Origin: Vibrio diabolicus
GTDB lineage: Bacteria; Pseudomonadota; Gammaproteobacteria; Enterobacterales; Vibrionaceae
Assembly: GCA_001048675.1 (NCBI GenBank)
Contig: CCKK01000002.1
Span: forward strand, 930,001-994,000
Direction of reading: 5' to 3'
Length of the DNA stretch: 64,000 nucleotides
Both the position numbers and the translations under genes were made by a program. Below, one piece after another: positions 9,081 to 17,747 of the stretch. How positions within the stretch are numbered: position 1 is the first letter of the stretch; the number at the start of each line of letters is the position of its first letter. The notes beneath the pieces are model-generated. The model was not told the origin of the DNA. It did not search any database and was given only the letters and a program-made list of their open reading frames with translations.

Positions 9081-9108
9081 ACTTTAACGGATTAATTTAT
9101 CTGGTCAA
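9081..9108 (-). promoter_or_regulatory. tRNA-Leu/Cys operon promoter
   Basis: On the minus strand, TTGACC (-35), a 16-base spacer and TAAAGT (-10) are followed by a GC-rich discriminator (ACGCCTCG), as expected for stringently controlled stable RNA promoters. The second tRNA operon has the same -10 and spacing at 17586-17613. The -35 half recurs in the remnant at 4466-4490. Confidence 0.7.
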
Positions 9109-9567
9109 CAATAAATTTTATCTTTTTGATTTAAGTGCTTAAAAAGCGATCCAGACGGTACAATTGGCATTCAATTAGGCCAAGAAACACTCGTTAGCTT
9201 TCATCAACTCTAAGTCACACACATGTTGATGCCCGTAACGGCTTAGCTTGTAAACGCCTGACTAACGCGGATCGTAGTCACCACTCTCTTCAGCTCTGTA
9301 ACATCTGTAACAATTGGAGCCCCTACTCTTGGCACTGTTTCACACGAAATATCATATTTTGTTACCGATAACTTTGCATCGAATGTGGTCGTACCTTTAT
9401 AAAATCATTGACATTTTTTATTTTCAAAAAAAGCTCAATTCATTATCGAAAATATCAATAAATAATGATAGCTTACACTCGTTGCAGTAATTTAATGGAC
9501 ATATATCACATATAAGGACGTGGTTTACTTTGGCGACACACCATAAGAAAAACAAGGTATATCACTA
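9109..9567. other. Intergenic region upstream of chemoreceptor gene
   Basis: No gene is seen. It presumably holds the promoter of the chemoreceptor gene. A GTTACCGATAAC dyad at about 9360-9371 contains a CCGATAA element reminiscent of flagellar sigma-28 -10 sequences, but no matching TAAA -35 lies at the right distance, so no promoter is called. Confidence 0.4.
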
Positions 9568-11199
9568 ATGTCTATCAAGAATCTTTCTATAGCGAAAAAG
9601 ATATCGCTATCGTTTTTACTCATTGCCATCGTCAACATTGCGTTTGGCGTATTTTTATCTACAGAGCTCAAAAGCATTAAATCTGAGCTTTTAAACTATA
9701 CCGATGATACGCTTCCTGCTATGGAAAGAGTAGATTCGATCCGAGATCACTTGTCTCGCTGGCGCCGTGCTCAGTTTGCGACATACACTTATGAAGACGC
9801 AGACCAAATCAGAAACAAAATTGCCAGCAACATTCGCGAACGTGAAAAGATCAGCAAAGAGCTCGATTCTTACGGTGAAACGATTTGGCCTGGTGAAGAG
9901 CAACAAACTTACCAGCGCCTTATGCGTCAGTGGAAAAAGTACTTGGTCACTATGGATCAGTACAACGAAGCGATGCTAGCCAACGACAAAAGCAAGGCCC
10001 ACCCTATTTTGGCGAACTCTTTACCTGCTTTCGAAGCGGTTGACTCTGAGCTCGGTGAACTGATCCGTCTACTTAAAAATGCTATGGACAGTAACAAAAC
10101 TCATATTCTTTCTTCTGTAAATGGATTGAGTAACTCGTCAATTGCAAGCAACGTGATTATTCTGCTTATCATGGTAGGCATGACGTACGTGCTGACACGC
10201 CTTATTTGTGGCCCACTAAAACTTGTTGTCGAGCAAGCAAATGCCATCGCAACAGGTGACCTATCAAACGACATCGATCGTAAAGCCATCGGCAATGACG
10301 AGCTAGGTGAGCTGGCGGATGCGACCACTAAGATGCAAGATGACTTGCGCCAAGTTATCGACAACGTGATTGCTGCGGTCACACAGTTAAGCAGTGCAGT
10401 AGAAGAGATGAATCAAATCTCTGATATTTCTGCGTCTGGTATGAAAGATCAACAACTGCAAATCACACACATTGCTACGGCAATGACAGAAATGAAAGCA
10501 GCAGTAGCTGATGTTGCACGTAATACTGAAGATTCAGCGAACCAAGCTAACGAAGCAAACCGTCGTACACAACATGGTGTTCGTGAAACGCAAGGCATGG
10601 TTGACGCGATTCATGAAGTTTCAAACGTAATTGGCGCTGCGGGCGATACTGTGGCAGAGCTTGAACAGCAATCGAACAAAATTAACGTTATTGTTGATGT
10701 TATCCGTGACATTGCCGATCAAACCAACCTACTTGCGCTTAATGCAGCCATTGAAGCTGCGCGTGCTGGTGAGTCTGGTCGCGGTTTTGCCGTGGTTGCG
10801 GACGAGGTTCGAACGCTTGCAGGCCGTACGCAAGATTCAACCAGCGAAATTACGTCGATCATTGAACAGCTACAATCGCTTGCAAAAGACGCGAAATCTG
10901 CGACAGAGCTTTCTAGAACCAGTATCTCAGAATGTGCAGAGCAAGGCATTCAATCAAAACAGCTGATGAGCGACATTGAACACTCGATTTCTGATATCTC
11001 AGACATGGGCACCCAAATCGCCACGGCTTGTAACCAGCAAGACTCTGTTGCAGAAGAGCTTAACCGCAGCATTGAAAACATACACTTGGCATCTCAAGAA
11101 GTATCACAGGGTTCAGAGCAAACCGCACAGGCTTGTCGTGAGCTAAGCCAGCTGTCAATTTCTCTTAAAGATGTAATGAGCCGCTTTAAACTGAGTTAA
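9568..11199 (+). CDS. Methyl-accepting chemotaxis protein
   Basis: 543 aa in standard transmembrane chemoreceptor layout. TM1 spans about 12-31, then a periplasmic helical four-helix-bundle ligand region (about 32-187), TM2 about 190-212, HAMP about 213-266, and a cytoplasmic signalling domain to the end. The highly conserved hairpin tip, with [19 protein letters not shown] and [12 protein letters not shown], lies around residues 385-420 and contacts CheA/CheW. There is no C-terminal CheR-binding pentapeptide; the protein ends FKLS. The ligand is unknown. It is monocistronic with a terminator at 11298-11330. Confidence 0.95.
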   Translation: MSIKNLSIAKKISLSFLLIAIVNIAFGVFLSTELKSIKSELLNYTDDTLPAMERVDSIRDHLSRWRRAQFATYTYEDADQIRNKIASNIREREKISKELDSYGETIWPGEEQQTYQRLMRQWKKYLVTMDQYNEAMLANDKSKAHPILANSLPAFEAVDSELGELIRLLKNAMDSNKTHILSSVNGLSNSSIASNVIILLIMVGMTYVLTRLICGPLKLVVEQANAIATGDLSNDIDRKAIGNDELGELADATTKMQDDLRQVIDNVIAAVTQLSSAVEEMNQISDISASGMKDQQLQITHIATAMTEMKAAVADVARNTEDSANQANEANRRTQHGVRETQGMVDAIHEVSNVIGAAGDTVAELEQQSNKINVIVDVIRDIADQTNLLALNAAIEAARAGESGRGFAVVADEVRTLAGRTQDSTSEITSIIEQLQSLAKDAKSATELSRTSISECAEQGIQSKQLMSDIEHSISDISDMGTQIATACNQQDSVAEELNRSIENIHLASQEVSQGSEQTAQACRELSQLSISLKDVMSRFKLS

Positions 11200-11297
11200 A
11201 CTCAGTGGATACCTTAGTTGATATTGAATCAACCTCGATTTGCACAAATTGAGTGCAATCACTGAGATATATTTAGGTATATTGAATCATGATCTTC

Positions 11298-11333
11298 AAA
11301 AACGCTCCAAAGCACTACTTGGAGCGTTTTACT
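11298..11333 (+). terminator. Intrinsic terminator of the chemoreceptor gene
   Basis: AAAACGCTCCAA and TTGGAGCGTTTT form a 12-bp stem around a short loop, ending in T-rich sequence. It lies between the chemoreceptor stop (11199) and the bsr start (11399). This also argues against starting the racemase at the upstream in-frame codon at 11240. Confidence 0.88.
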
Positions 11334-11398
11334 TCGTCAGGTACTTTCCCCAAGTACTCAATAACATAACCAATACAAAAAACGCGTACGGAGACTTT

Positions 11399-12628
11399 AT
11401 GCGCTTAAATAAAACCTTACTATCACTGACTATCGCTGCTGCAACCGTTGCTCCTGCGATGCAAGCTAATGCTGCCCCTCTTCAAATTAGCAACACTGCA
11501 GTAAAAGCAGAGCAAGTTCAAGGCGCTAACGCTTGGCTGGAAATAAACTTAGGTCAATTCCGCGATAATATTGAGCAGTTCAAGTCGCACATGGATGGCA
11601 AAACGAAAATCTGCGCCGTGATGAAAGCCGACGCATACGGTAATGGCATCGCAGGCCTGATGCCGACTATTATCGAACAACAAATTCCTTGCGTTGCCAT
11701 TGCAAGTAACGCCGAAGCACAGACCGTTCGCGACAGTGGCTTTAAAGGTCAACTTATGCGTGTACGCTCGGCGGATATTGGCGAGATCGAAGCTGCAATC
11801 GACTTAAATATCGAAGAGCTGATTGGTACTGCAGAGCAAGCCAAAGCACTGTCTAAGCTAGCAGAGAAAGCGGATAAAGAAATCAAAGTTCACCTTGCTC
11901 TTAACGACGGTGGTATGGGACGAAATGGCGTTGATATGACAACAAAAGCGGGCAAGAAAGAAGCGCTAGAAATCGCTCAACAAGATGGCGTTAATATTGT
12001 TGGCATCATGACTCATTTCCCTAACTACAATGCAGACGAAGTTCGTCAAAAGTTATCTTCGTTCAAAGACAGCTCTGCATGGCTGATTAAAGAAGCGGGC
12101 CTAAAACGCGAAGATATTTTGCTGCACGTGGCCAACTCTTACACTGCACTTAATGTTCCTGAAGCACAGCTTGATATGGTTCGTCCTGGTGGCGTTTTAT
12201 ATGGTGATCTGCCAACCAACCCTGAGTACCCTTCTATCGTGTCTTTCAAAACACGCGTGGCATCCGTTCACCACCTGCCAAAAAATAGCACTGTCGGTTA
12301 CGACAGCAGCTACAAAACGAGCAAAGAAAGCCTAATGGCGAACATTCCTGTTGGTTACTCTGATGGCTACCCACGAAAAATGGGCAATACGGCAGAAGTA
12401 CTGATCAATGGCCAACGAGCAAAAGTTGCAGGTGTGGCTTCAATGAACACCACCATGGTTGATATTACAGGTATCAAAGATGTTGAGCCTGGTTCTGAAG
12501 TTGTACTGTTTGGCTCTCAGCAAGGCAAAACGATTTCGGCAGCAGAAATGGAAAAACATGCAGAGGTCATCTTCCCAGAACTATACACGGTTTGGGGTAC
12601 TGCGAACCCTCGTGTCTACGTAAAATAA
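11399..12628 (+). CDS. bsr: Periplasmic broad-specificity amino acid racemase
   Basis: 409 aa from the ATG at 11399 (GGAG 7 bases upstream), which gives a clean signal peptide ending ANA-APL. It is a fold-type III PLP enzyme of the alanine racemase family, with PLP lysine Lys76 in [11 protein letters not shown] and catalytic Tyr301 in [10 protein letters not shown]. The N-terminal TIM barrel is followed by a C-terminal beta domain. Export and sequence match the Vibrio broad-spectrum racemase BsrV, which makes non-canonical D-amino acids that are released and affect peptidoglycan and biofilm. Specificity for Met, Leu, Arg or Lys here is inferred from the family. A terminator follows at 12658-12680. 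Confidence 0.92.
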   Translation: MRLNKTLLSLTIAAATVAPAMQANAAPLQISNTAVKAEQVQGANAWLEINLGQFRDNIEQFKSHMDGKTKICAVMKADAYGNGIAGLMPTIIEQQIPCVAIASNAEAQTVRDSGFKGQLMRVRSADIGEIEAAIDLNIEELIGTAEQAKALSKLAEKADKEIKVHLALNDGGMGRNGVDMTTKAGKKEALEIAQQDGVNIVGIMTHFPNYNADEVRQKLSSFKDSSAWLIKEAGLKREDILLHVANSYTALNVPEAQLDMVRPGGVLYGDLPTNPEYPSIVSFKTRVASVHHLPKNSTVGYDSSYKTSKESLMANIPVGYSDGYPRKMGNTAEVLINGQRAKVAGVASMNTTMVDITGIKDVEPGSEVVLFGSQQGKTISAAEMEKHAEVIFPELYTVWGTANPRVYVK

Positions 12629-12657
12629 ACCCTTTCAGTTATTCGTAACAGAACGAA

Positions 12658-12682
12658 AAAGCGAGCCTCGTGCTCGCTTTCC
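12658..12682 (+). terminator. Intrinsic terminator of bsr
   Basis: AAAGCGAGC and GCTCGCTTT form a 9-bp stem around a CTCGT loop, followed by a pyrimidine-rich tail. It lies 30 bases after the bsr stop codon. Confidence 0.85.
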
Positions 12683-12946
12683 TACTCATATACTAATCTG
12701 GAACAATCCGTGCTCTTATCAATTGAACAGAGTTTGCTATTTGCGTTGCGTTACTTTCCTTGAGCCCTGGCAAGTGACAAATCCTCTAACCCCTTCATCT
12801 TAAAATCGTTCAGGTATACTTGTTTTTTTATTATAGCACTTAGTGTTTGAAAGCCATTTCAATTGATGTTAAACATGAAGTTTACAAAAGAATAACAAAC
12901 GCATTCATATGGCACTGCCCTTTTTGCCTGCTGGCTAGGTATCTCT
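12683..12946. other. Intergenic region between bsr and azlC
   Basis: Nothing beyond a presumptive azlC promoter is seen. The open frame starting at 12847 overlaps azlC in another frame and has no protein-like composition. Confidence 0.4.
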
Positions 12947-13678
12947 ATGACAGAAAATACTCAACATCTTCAGCGCTCCTCATCAGAGTTGCACGAATTT
13001 ACCCGGATCGACGTGTGGAACGGTTTCACCCAACTTTTACCTCTGTCCATGTTTGTGGTCATATTTGGCCTCGCATTCGGTGTTGCCGCCGTACAAACAG
13101 GGTTAGATGTATTTCCCACTATGTTGATGAGCACACTGGTCTTCGCCGGTGCTTCACAATTTGCCACGCTAGAAATGTGGGGAGCAGAAGTACCTCTGAT
13201 TCCAGTGCTTATTACTGTATTTGCTATTAATGCTCGTCACCTCTTGATGGGCGCTACGCTTTATCCATGGTTACGACAACTCCCACCGACAAAACGTTAC
13301 GGTGTAATGCTAGTGGCATCAGACGCGAACTGGGCAATGGCACTCAATGCATTTGGTAGAAAAGAACCAGGTTTTGGTTTGCTTGTTGGTGGCGGCTTAG
13401 CAATGTGGTCGTTTTGGATTGTTGGCACCTGGGTCGGCATTTATTTTGGTAGCGCAATCAAAGACCCGGTGGGCCTCGGGCTCGATATGGTTATGGGATG
13501 CTTCCTGCTCTCGATGGTTGTGGCAGGGCCGAAAGACTTAAGAATCTTTGCGATTTGGGCCACAGCAGCGACATCATCTATGTTGGCGTATTGGTATTTA
13601 CCAGAGAATAGCCACGTAGTGGTTGGCGCCATTACTGGTGGAGTCTTAGGTGCTTGTTGGAAGGAGAAGAAAGCATGA
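12947..13678 (+). CDS. azlC: AzlC family branched-chain amino acid exporter subunit
   Basis: 243 aa, polytopic with about seven hydrophobic segments. It has the AzlC core: LPLSMFVVIFGLAFGVAA near the N-terminus, then VFAGASQFATLEMWG and NARHLLMGATLYPWL. AzlC with the small partner AzlD exports branched-chain amino acids or analogues in the systems studied. The stop codon overlaps the azlD start by 4 bases (ATGA), so translational coupling is expected. The start at 12947 gives the usual N-terminus; the ribosome site is weak (AGG). Confidence 0.9.
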   Translation: MTENTQHLQRSSSELHEFTRIDVWNGFTQLLPLSMFVVIFGLAFGVAAVQTGLDVFPTMLMSTLVFAGASQFATLEMWGAEVPLIPVLITVFAINARHLLMGATLYPWLRQLPPTKRYGVMLVASDANWAMALNAFGRKEPGFGLLVGGGLAMWSFWIVGTWVGIYFGSAIKDPVGLGLDMVMGCFLLSMVVAGPKDLRIFAIWATAATSSMLAYWYLPENSHVVVGAITGGVLGACWKEKKA

Positions 13679-13984
13679 ACATCGAAACGAGCGTAGGTGG
13701 AACACTGCTTATCATCATCGCTATGGCGTTAGTCACGCTCATAACCCGCTGGGGCGGAGTGTATGTCATGTCATTCATTCCAATTAGCGAACGGGTTCAA
13801 CGTTTCATTACTGCGATGTCAGGTTCCGTATTGGTTGCCCTTTTAGCCCCACTAGCGGTTGAGGGTGATTACGGTGCTAGAGCAGCACTTTTTTCTTACT
13901 GCTGTCGTCATGTTCATCGTGAAAAAGCCTCTGCCCGCAATTGCAGCTGGCATCATCGCAGCCGCCGCGGTACGCGCTCTTTAA
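13675..13984 (+). pseudogene. azlD: AzlD subunit, broken by +1 T in a homopolymer
   Basis: The frame from the ATG at 13675 encodes a normal AzlD N-terminus (MNIETSVGG, helices LLIIIAMALVTLITRWGGVY and ITAMSGSVLVALLAPLAV). At a run of six T (13889-13894) it shifts into a frame encoding Cys/His/Arg-rich nonsense that ends at 14043. Removing one T restores LFLTAVVMFIVKKPLPAIAAG and a terminal helix AAAAVRAL, with a stop at 13982-13984, giving the normal length of about 102 aa. The break would remove the last membrane helix or two. It is either a real slippage mutation, a phase-variable tract or a sequencing error. Confidence 0.82.
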
Positions 13985-14034
13985 CCGTTGTTTCGACGCC
14001 AATACCAGTCATAAATAAAAAGCCCCAAAACACG

Positions 14035-14066
14035 AAGCCCTGATGTCACGAGTGCCATCCGGGCTT
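14035..14066. terminator. Probable terminator between azlD and dld
   Basis: AAGCCC-t-GATG pairs with CATC-c-GGGCTT (one mismatch) with T-rich sequence after it on the plus strand. It sits between convergent azlD and dld and may serve both. Confidence 0.6.
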
Positions 14067-14124
14067 ATCTTATGCTCATTATTTTAACGATGATCAACGA
14101 TATTAATCACGGTGAGATAGCAAA

Positions 14125-15831
14125 TTACGCACAGCAGTTACAATTGCGCTTGTATTTGTCCATTTTGCCAATACCTGGGTTAAAGGTGTTGGTTGGATCT
14201 AGCTCGTGGTAAAACTTCTGCAGCGAATTTTCAGCTTCGTACAAGTGACCCACATTATGTTCTGCTGGGTATTTAGCACCACGGCTATTGAGGTGTTCTA
14301 GCATCAGTTTTTTCATCAACTTCGTGTCGGTCCCTTTTTTGAAAATGTAATCTTGATGGAATACATAACACATAAAGTGACCATAATAGAGCGCTTGAAC
14401 AAGGTTCTTACTCACCTCTTCTGGTAAAGTTTCTAGCCACTCTTCATCATTACGTCGCAATGCGATATCAAGTGCAACGATATCTTCTACGTCTTTTCGG
14501 TGAATCGTCTCGTAACGAATTGCTGCACCTGCTGCTGCAAAGCGATGTAAATAAGCTTTTTTACCCTCTTCCGGCGTACACTCGAAGAAATCACAGTCGT
14601 CTTCAACAGCCCAAACTTCATTGAGGTATTTTTGCGCCTCAGCAATACCACTATCACTCATTTTTAATACCAGGTGATGCTCATACTTGTCGCGGAAATC
14701 CAGCATTCGTTCTGGTAAATGTTGTGGGAACAACTTACTCGCGTAGTACAAAATGGTGTCCGGCAGGTATTTACTAACAAACGGGACACGCTCTAAGACA
14801 TTTTCTACTTTAGCTTTAAGTGCAAACATTTTTGGCAACTTATCTGTACCTAATAAGTCGATGGATAAGAAGACATCTTTGCCGTACTTCTCTGCCATGT
14901 TGAAGATATCTCGATGCAAGTATTCTCCCATCTCAGGCAAGTTCTCAAACGTAGATAAGAAATCTTTTCGCAGCTTCGTCAGTTTCGCAGGGTCATTTGT
15001 GCCAAGGTAAAAAACCTGCTCTTTTTCAGGTACTGGGTAGCTATCAACTCGAACGGCGAAAACACCCAATTTACCAGCGCAGCCACTGGCTTCAAATAAA
15101 CGACGTTCATCGGCATTAAAGCGAGAAGGAATGTCAGAAGTCACGTCTCGAACACGTTCATCGTATTCTTTGTCTGATGCCATTCGCTCGTCATGAATGA
15201 TCTTCGCTGGGTCAAAGTTTCCTTCTTGCAGGTTTGTCAGAATTTCTTCTGGCGTTTCACCTAAACCTTCAATACCAAGGTGATTAACCAGGTGTAACTG
15301 GCCTTGCTTATCGACCTGCGCATAGATCGCCAGTTCGGTGTAAGCAGGACCGCGCTTGACTAACGCACCGCCTGAGTTGTTGGCGATACCACCAACCACA
15401 GTGGCACCTAATGATGAAGAACCGATGATAGAGTGCGGCACTCGGTTCACCGCCTTCAATTCTTTTTCCAATGAGTGCAAACTTGCACCAGGCAAGCATA
15501 CTGCCTGCTTACCGCCATCTAATAAGTGAATCTTCTTGATTTTGGTAATATTGATCACGACCACATCACGGTCATAATCATTACCACTTGGAGCTGAGCC
15601 TTCTGTTAAACCTGTTTTGGCAGCCTGCATAATAATAATGCAGTTTGCTTCAACGCACTGTTTAATGATCTTCCATTGTTCTACAAGAGTATTAGGAAAC
15701 ACGATAGCAAGCGCAGTGCCACTACCTGAGCGAAAACCCGAACGGTAGTATTTTGTTTTAACCTCGTCGGTTAGGACATTTTCTTCCCCAACGATAGTTT
15801 TAAATTCGTCAATCAGCTGCTTTTGTTTCAT
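14125..15831 (-). CDS. dld: Quinone-dependent D-lactate dehydrogenase
   Basis: 568 aa, the length of the E. coli-type membrane-associated FAD enzyme. The PCMH-type FAD domain occupies about residues 40-235, with the QAAKTGLTEGSAPSG and GSSSLGATVVGGIANNSGGALVKRGPAYTE segments. A cap region of the Dld type follows (about 270-500), and a C-terminal segment carries the family residues HNVGHLYEA and TNTFNPGIGKMDK. It oxidises D-lactate to pyruvate, passing electrons to quinone at the cytoplasmic membrane. The last residues form a Cys cluster (CNCCA), which I cannot assign a role. It is monocistronic. Confidence 0.95.
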   Translation of the reverse strand: MKQKQLIDEFKTIVGEENVLTDEVKTKYYRSGFRSGSGTALAIVFPNTLVEQWKIIKQCVEANCIIIMQAAKTGLTEGSAPSGNDYDRDVVVINITKIKKIHLLDGGKQAVCLPGASLHSLEKELKAVNRVPHSIIGSSSLGATVVGGIANNSGGALVKRGPAYTELAIYAQVDKQGQLHLVNHLGIEGLGETPEEILTNLQEGNFDPAKIIHDERMASDKEYDERVRDVTSDIPSRFNADERRLFEASGCAGKLGVFAVRVDSYPVPEKEQVFYLGTNDPAKLTKLRKDFLSTFENLPEMGEYLHRDIFNMAEKYGKDVFLSIDLLGTDKLPKMFALKAKVENVLERVPFVSKYLPDTILYYASKLFPQHLPERMLDFRDKYEHHLVLKMSDSGIAEAQKYLNEVWAVEDDCDFFECTPEEGKKAYLHRFAAAGAAIRYETIHRKDVEDIVALDIALRRNDEEWLETLPEEVSKNLVQALYYGHFMCYVFHQDYIFKKGTDTKLMKKLMLEHLNSRGAKYPAEHNVGHLYEAENSLQKFYHELDPTNTFNPGIGKMDKYKRNCNCCA

Positions 15832-16270
15832 ATCCGTATCTCTAGTTATTGTACTTCGCTCACATCACCGTTTAGTGACGGTAATGGGCGTTTGAGCCAC
15901 TATAAGCAGTCCATTTCTCGGCGTCTATGTCAGGCAGGCGAGCAATACTTAACCAACAGACAACAAACAAAATAATTCTTTTATTTTTCTGTCACTTATC
16001 TTTCACATTCGGAAAATTTAACGCAAGAAACAGACCGTTTCTTAAAAGAAACAATAGCAAAACCATTTGTTAACAGTTGTGCGCAGCATCTTGTTATCAA
16101 TATTAGTGATAAAACAAGGAGAAGGCTTAAGCTTCTAAATTTATAAGAATTATTAGAAATGAAGATGGAAACAATAACTCAACACCAACATAACGATTGG
16201 TGTTGAGTTATTGTCTTAAAATCGATGATTTTGACTTTGAAAGCTGGTGTATAGATGATCAATGAAGATC
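15832..16270. other. Intergenic region between dld and the LysR gene
   Basis: Contains the dld upstream region and, at 16171-16214, a very strong hairpin. No gene-like ORF is present. A short repeat-like run of AAGAAAC motifs occurs around 16023-16050. Nothing else is recognisable. Confidence 0.45.
16171..16214. terminator. Long perfect hairpin downstream of the LysR gene
   Basis: An 18-bp perfect stem (16171-16188 with 16197-16214) encloses an 8-base loop. It lies about 57 bases past the LysR stop codon on the minus strand. T-richness after it is modest in both directions, so it may be an intrinsic terminator or an mRNA-protecting structure. Confidence 0.6.
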
Positions 16271-17119
16271 TTAATTTTTTCTTGGCTGTTGACGAGTGTA
16301 AGGATACACTGCATAAATACCCAAACATTTGGCGGTTTCGTCTTTGAACAATTGAATCAGGCGGCCTTGCTTTAAGTCTTCATAAACCAAGACACGTGGC
16401 ACATAGATGATTCCCTGCCCCAACAGTGCGACGTTTCTCAATACCGAAGAGTTGTTGGTACAGAGGTTACCGTCGACTGTAACTTGATACACCTCGTCTC
16501 CCTCTTTAAACGCCCACTCACGCGCCCCGGTTTCTTGGTAGGAATAAACCAAACAATTGTGCTTATACAAGGCTTGAGGTTGCTTAGGAATGCCATGTTT
16601 AGCAAGGTATTGAGGTGACGCACAAACAATCCAATTGGCATCCACCAGCTTTCTTGCGATCAGGCTAGAATCTGGCAACACACCCGTTCTAATTGCCAGA
16701 TCAAAACGTTCATTCACGATATCGACGAAACGATTATCTAGATCCATATCGATATTGATGTCAGGGTATTTCTGATTAAACTCATTGATCACTTGAGGAA
16801 GAATTAACTCACCAGAGATAGTGGGTACAGAAACTTTAATGTTTCCAGATAAATTCTTACCTAACCCCACAATGGATTCTTCTGCCGTTGCCACCGCTTG
16901 ATAAACGGCTTTTGCATGAGTAAAGAACGCTCGCCCTGCCTCCGTCAACGTTAACGTTCGCGTTGTTCGGTAAAGAAGCTGTACACCAAGCTCTTGCTCA
17001 AGCTTCGCGATGCGTTTACTGACAACCGATTTGGTCAATGACATGTGTCTTGCAGCAGCACTGAATGAGCCTTGCTCGATCAGGTGATAGAAAATGATGT
17101 AATCGTCGGTATTTCTCAT
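16271..17119 (-). CDS. LysR family transcriptional regulator
   Basis: 282 aa. The N-terminal winged helix-turn-helix occupies about residues 17-38 (GSFSAAARHMSLTKSVVSKRIAKLE), with the usual LysR linker helix to about 62. The effector-binding domain follows (about 88-280), starting with LSGNIKVSVPTISGE. The wording of the N-terminus places it in the large CrgA/AaeR-like group. No divergent partner gene adjoins it: upstream lies the tRNA-Gly/Cys operon and downstream, on the same strand, dld. The target and inducer are unknown. Confidence 0.9.
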   Translation of the reverse strand: MRNTDDYIIFYHLIEQGSFSAAARHMSLTKSVVSKRIAKLEQELGVQLLYRTTRTLTLTEAGRAFFTHAKAVYQAVATAEESIVGLGKNLSGNIKVSVPTISGELILPQVINEFNQKYPDINIDMDLDNRFVDIVNERFDLAIRTGVLPDSSLIARKLVDANWIVCASPQYLAKHGIPKQPQALYKHNCLVYSYQETGAREWAFKEGDEVYQVTVDGNLCTNNSSVLRNVALLGQGIIYVPRVLVYEDLKQGRLIQLFKDETAKCLGIYAVYPYTRQQPRKN

Positions 17120-17282
17120 GCGTCTTCGTCAAATCCTTTGGAGACCGACATTGTAAACGGATATTGGTCAATCTGCGAAATATCGGGTCACACTCAACAG
17201 CATAACTGGTTAAAGAAACAAGGGTTATACCCACAGTTCAAGAAATTGAGATGGCGTAAATTTATCAATATTCAGATACAAA

Positions 17283-17305
17283 AAAACCAAGCTTTCGCTG
17301 GTTTT
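17283..17305 (-). terminator. Terminator of the tRNA-Cys/Gly operon
   Basis: On the minus strand, AAAACCAGC-GAAA-GCTTGGTTTTTTT forms a stem with a T-run, 52 bases beyond the tRNA-Gly 3' end. Confidence 0.8.
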
Positions 17306-17356
17306 AAGTTGATGCACTTGGCATCGAGATACCGCAATTGCCATATCTGAATAATT

Positions 17357-17432
17357 TGGAGCGACACACGAGGTTCGAACTCGTGACCTCAACCTTGGCA
17401 AGGTTGCGCTCTACCAACTGAGCTAGTGTCGC
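17357..17432 (-). tRNA. tRNA-Gly (GCC)
   Basis: 76 bases including an encoded CCA. The acceptor GCGACAC pairs with GTGTCGC, the anticodon loop TTGCCAA gives GCC, and the T-arm is CGAGTTCGAACCTCG. It is the second gene of the minus-strand operon. Confidence 0.97.
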
Positions 17433-17468
17433 ATTGATTCTCGAAAGCCATTCACTCTCAAAGAATAA

Positions 17469-17542
17469 TGGAGGCGCCTCCCGGAGTCGAACCGAGGTCC
17501 ACGGATTTGCAATCCGCTGCATAGCCACTCTGCCAAGGCGCC
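17469..17542 (-). tRNA. tRNA-Cys (GCA), second copy
   Basis: 74 bases including CCA. Its sequence matches the tRNA-Cys at 8819-8892. It is the first gene of the operon, 36 bases upstream of tRNA-Gly. Confidence 0.97.
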
Positions 17543-17585
17543 TTTTTACTTCGCTTCAGGGCTCTTCCCCGTTGCGTTGGTGGCT

Positions 17586-17613
17586 ACTTTACGGATTGAG
17601 AGAAGATAGTCAA
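17586..17613 (-). promoter_or_regulatory. tRNA-Cys/Gly operon promoter
   Basis: On the minus strand TTGACT, a 16-base spacer and TAAAGT lie about 45 bases upstream of tRNA-Cys. The -10 and spacing match those of the other tRNA operon at 9081-9108. Confidence 0.65.
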
Positions 17614-17747
17614 ACAAAAATCTTTCATTTTCTGTTTATTTGATTTCTTTTAAGCCAATTAGACCAAAGTTCGATCTTATCGGCTTAAAACGAAGCAATA
17701 TAAATCTAGCTTTCTGTACGTTTTACTCAATAGAATTTCAATGTCAC

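Noticed and set aside
11240..11398. Upstream extension of the racemase
   Set aside because: It contains the chemoreceptor terminator and would bury the signal peptide; the ATG at 11399 has the ribosome site.
12847..13230. 127-codon ORF before and inside azlC
   Set aside because: It overlaps the well-supported azlC frame and has Cys/His/Arg-rich, non-protein composition.
13885..13900. Programmed ribosomal frameshift in azlD
   Set aside because: Skipping forward one base at a T-run has no known stimulatory signal here, and AzlD is not known to use one; mutation or error is simpler.
17304..17528. Minus-strand ORF over tRNA-Cys/tRNA-Gly
   Set aside because: It is a translation of the tRNA genes.
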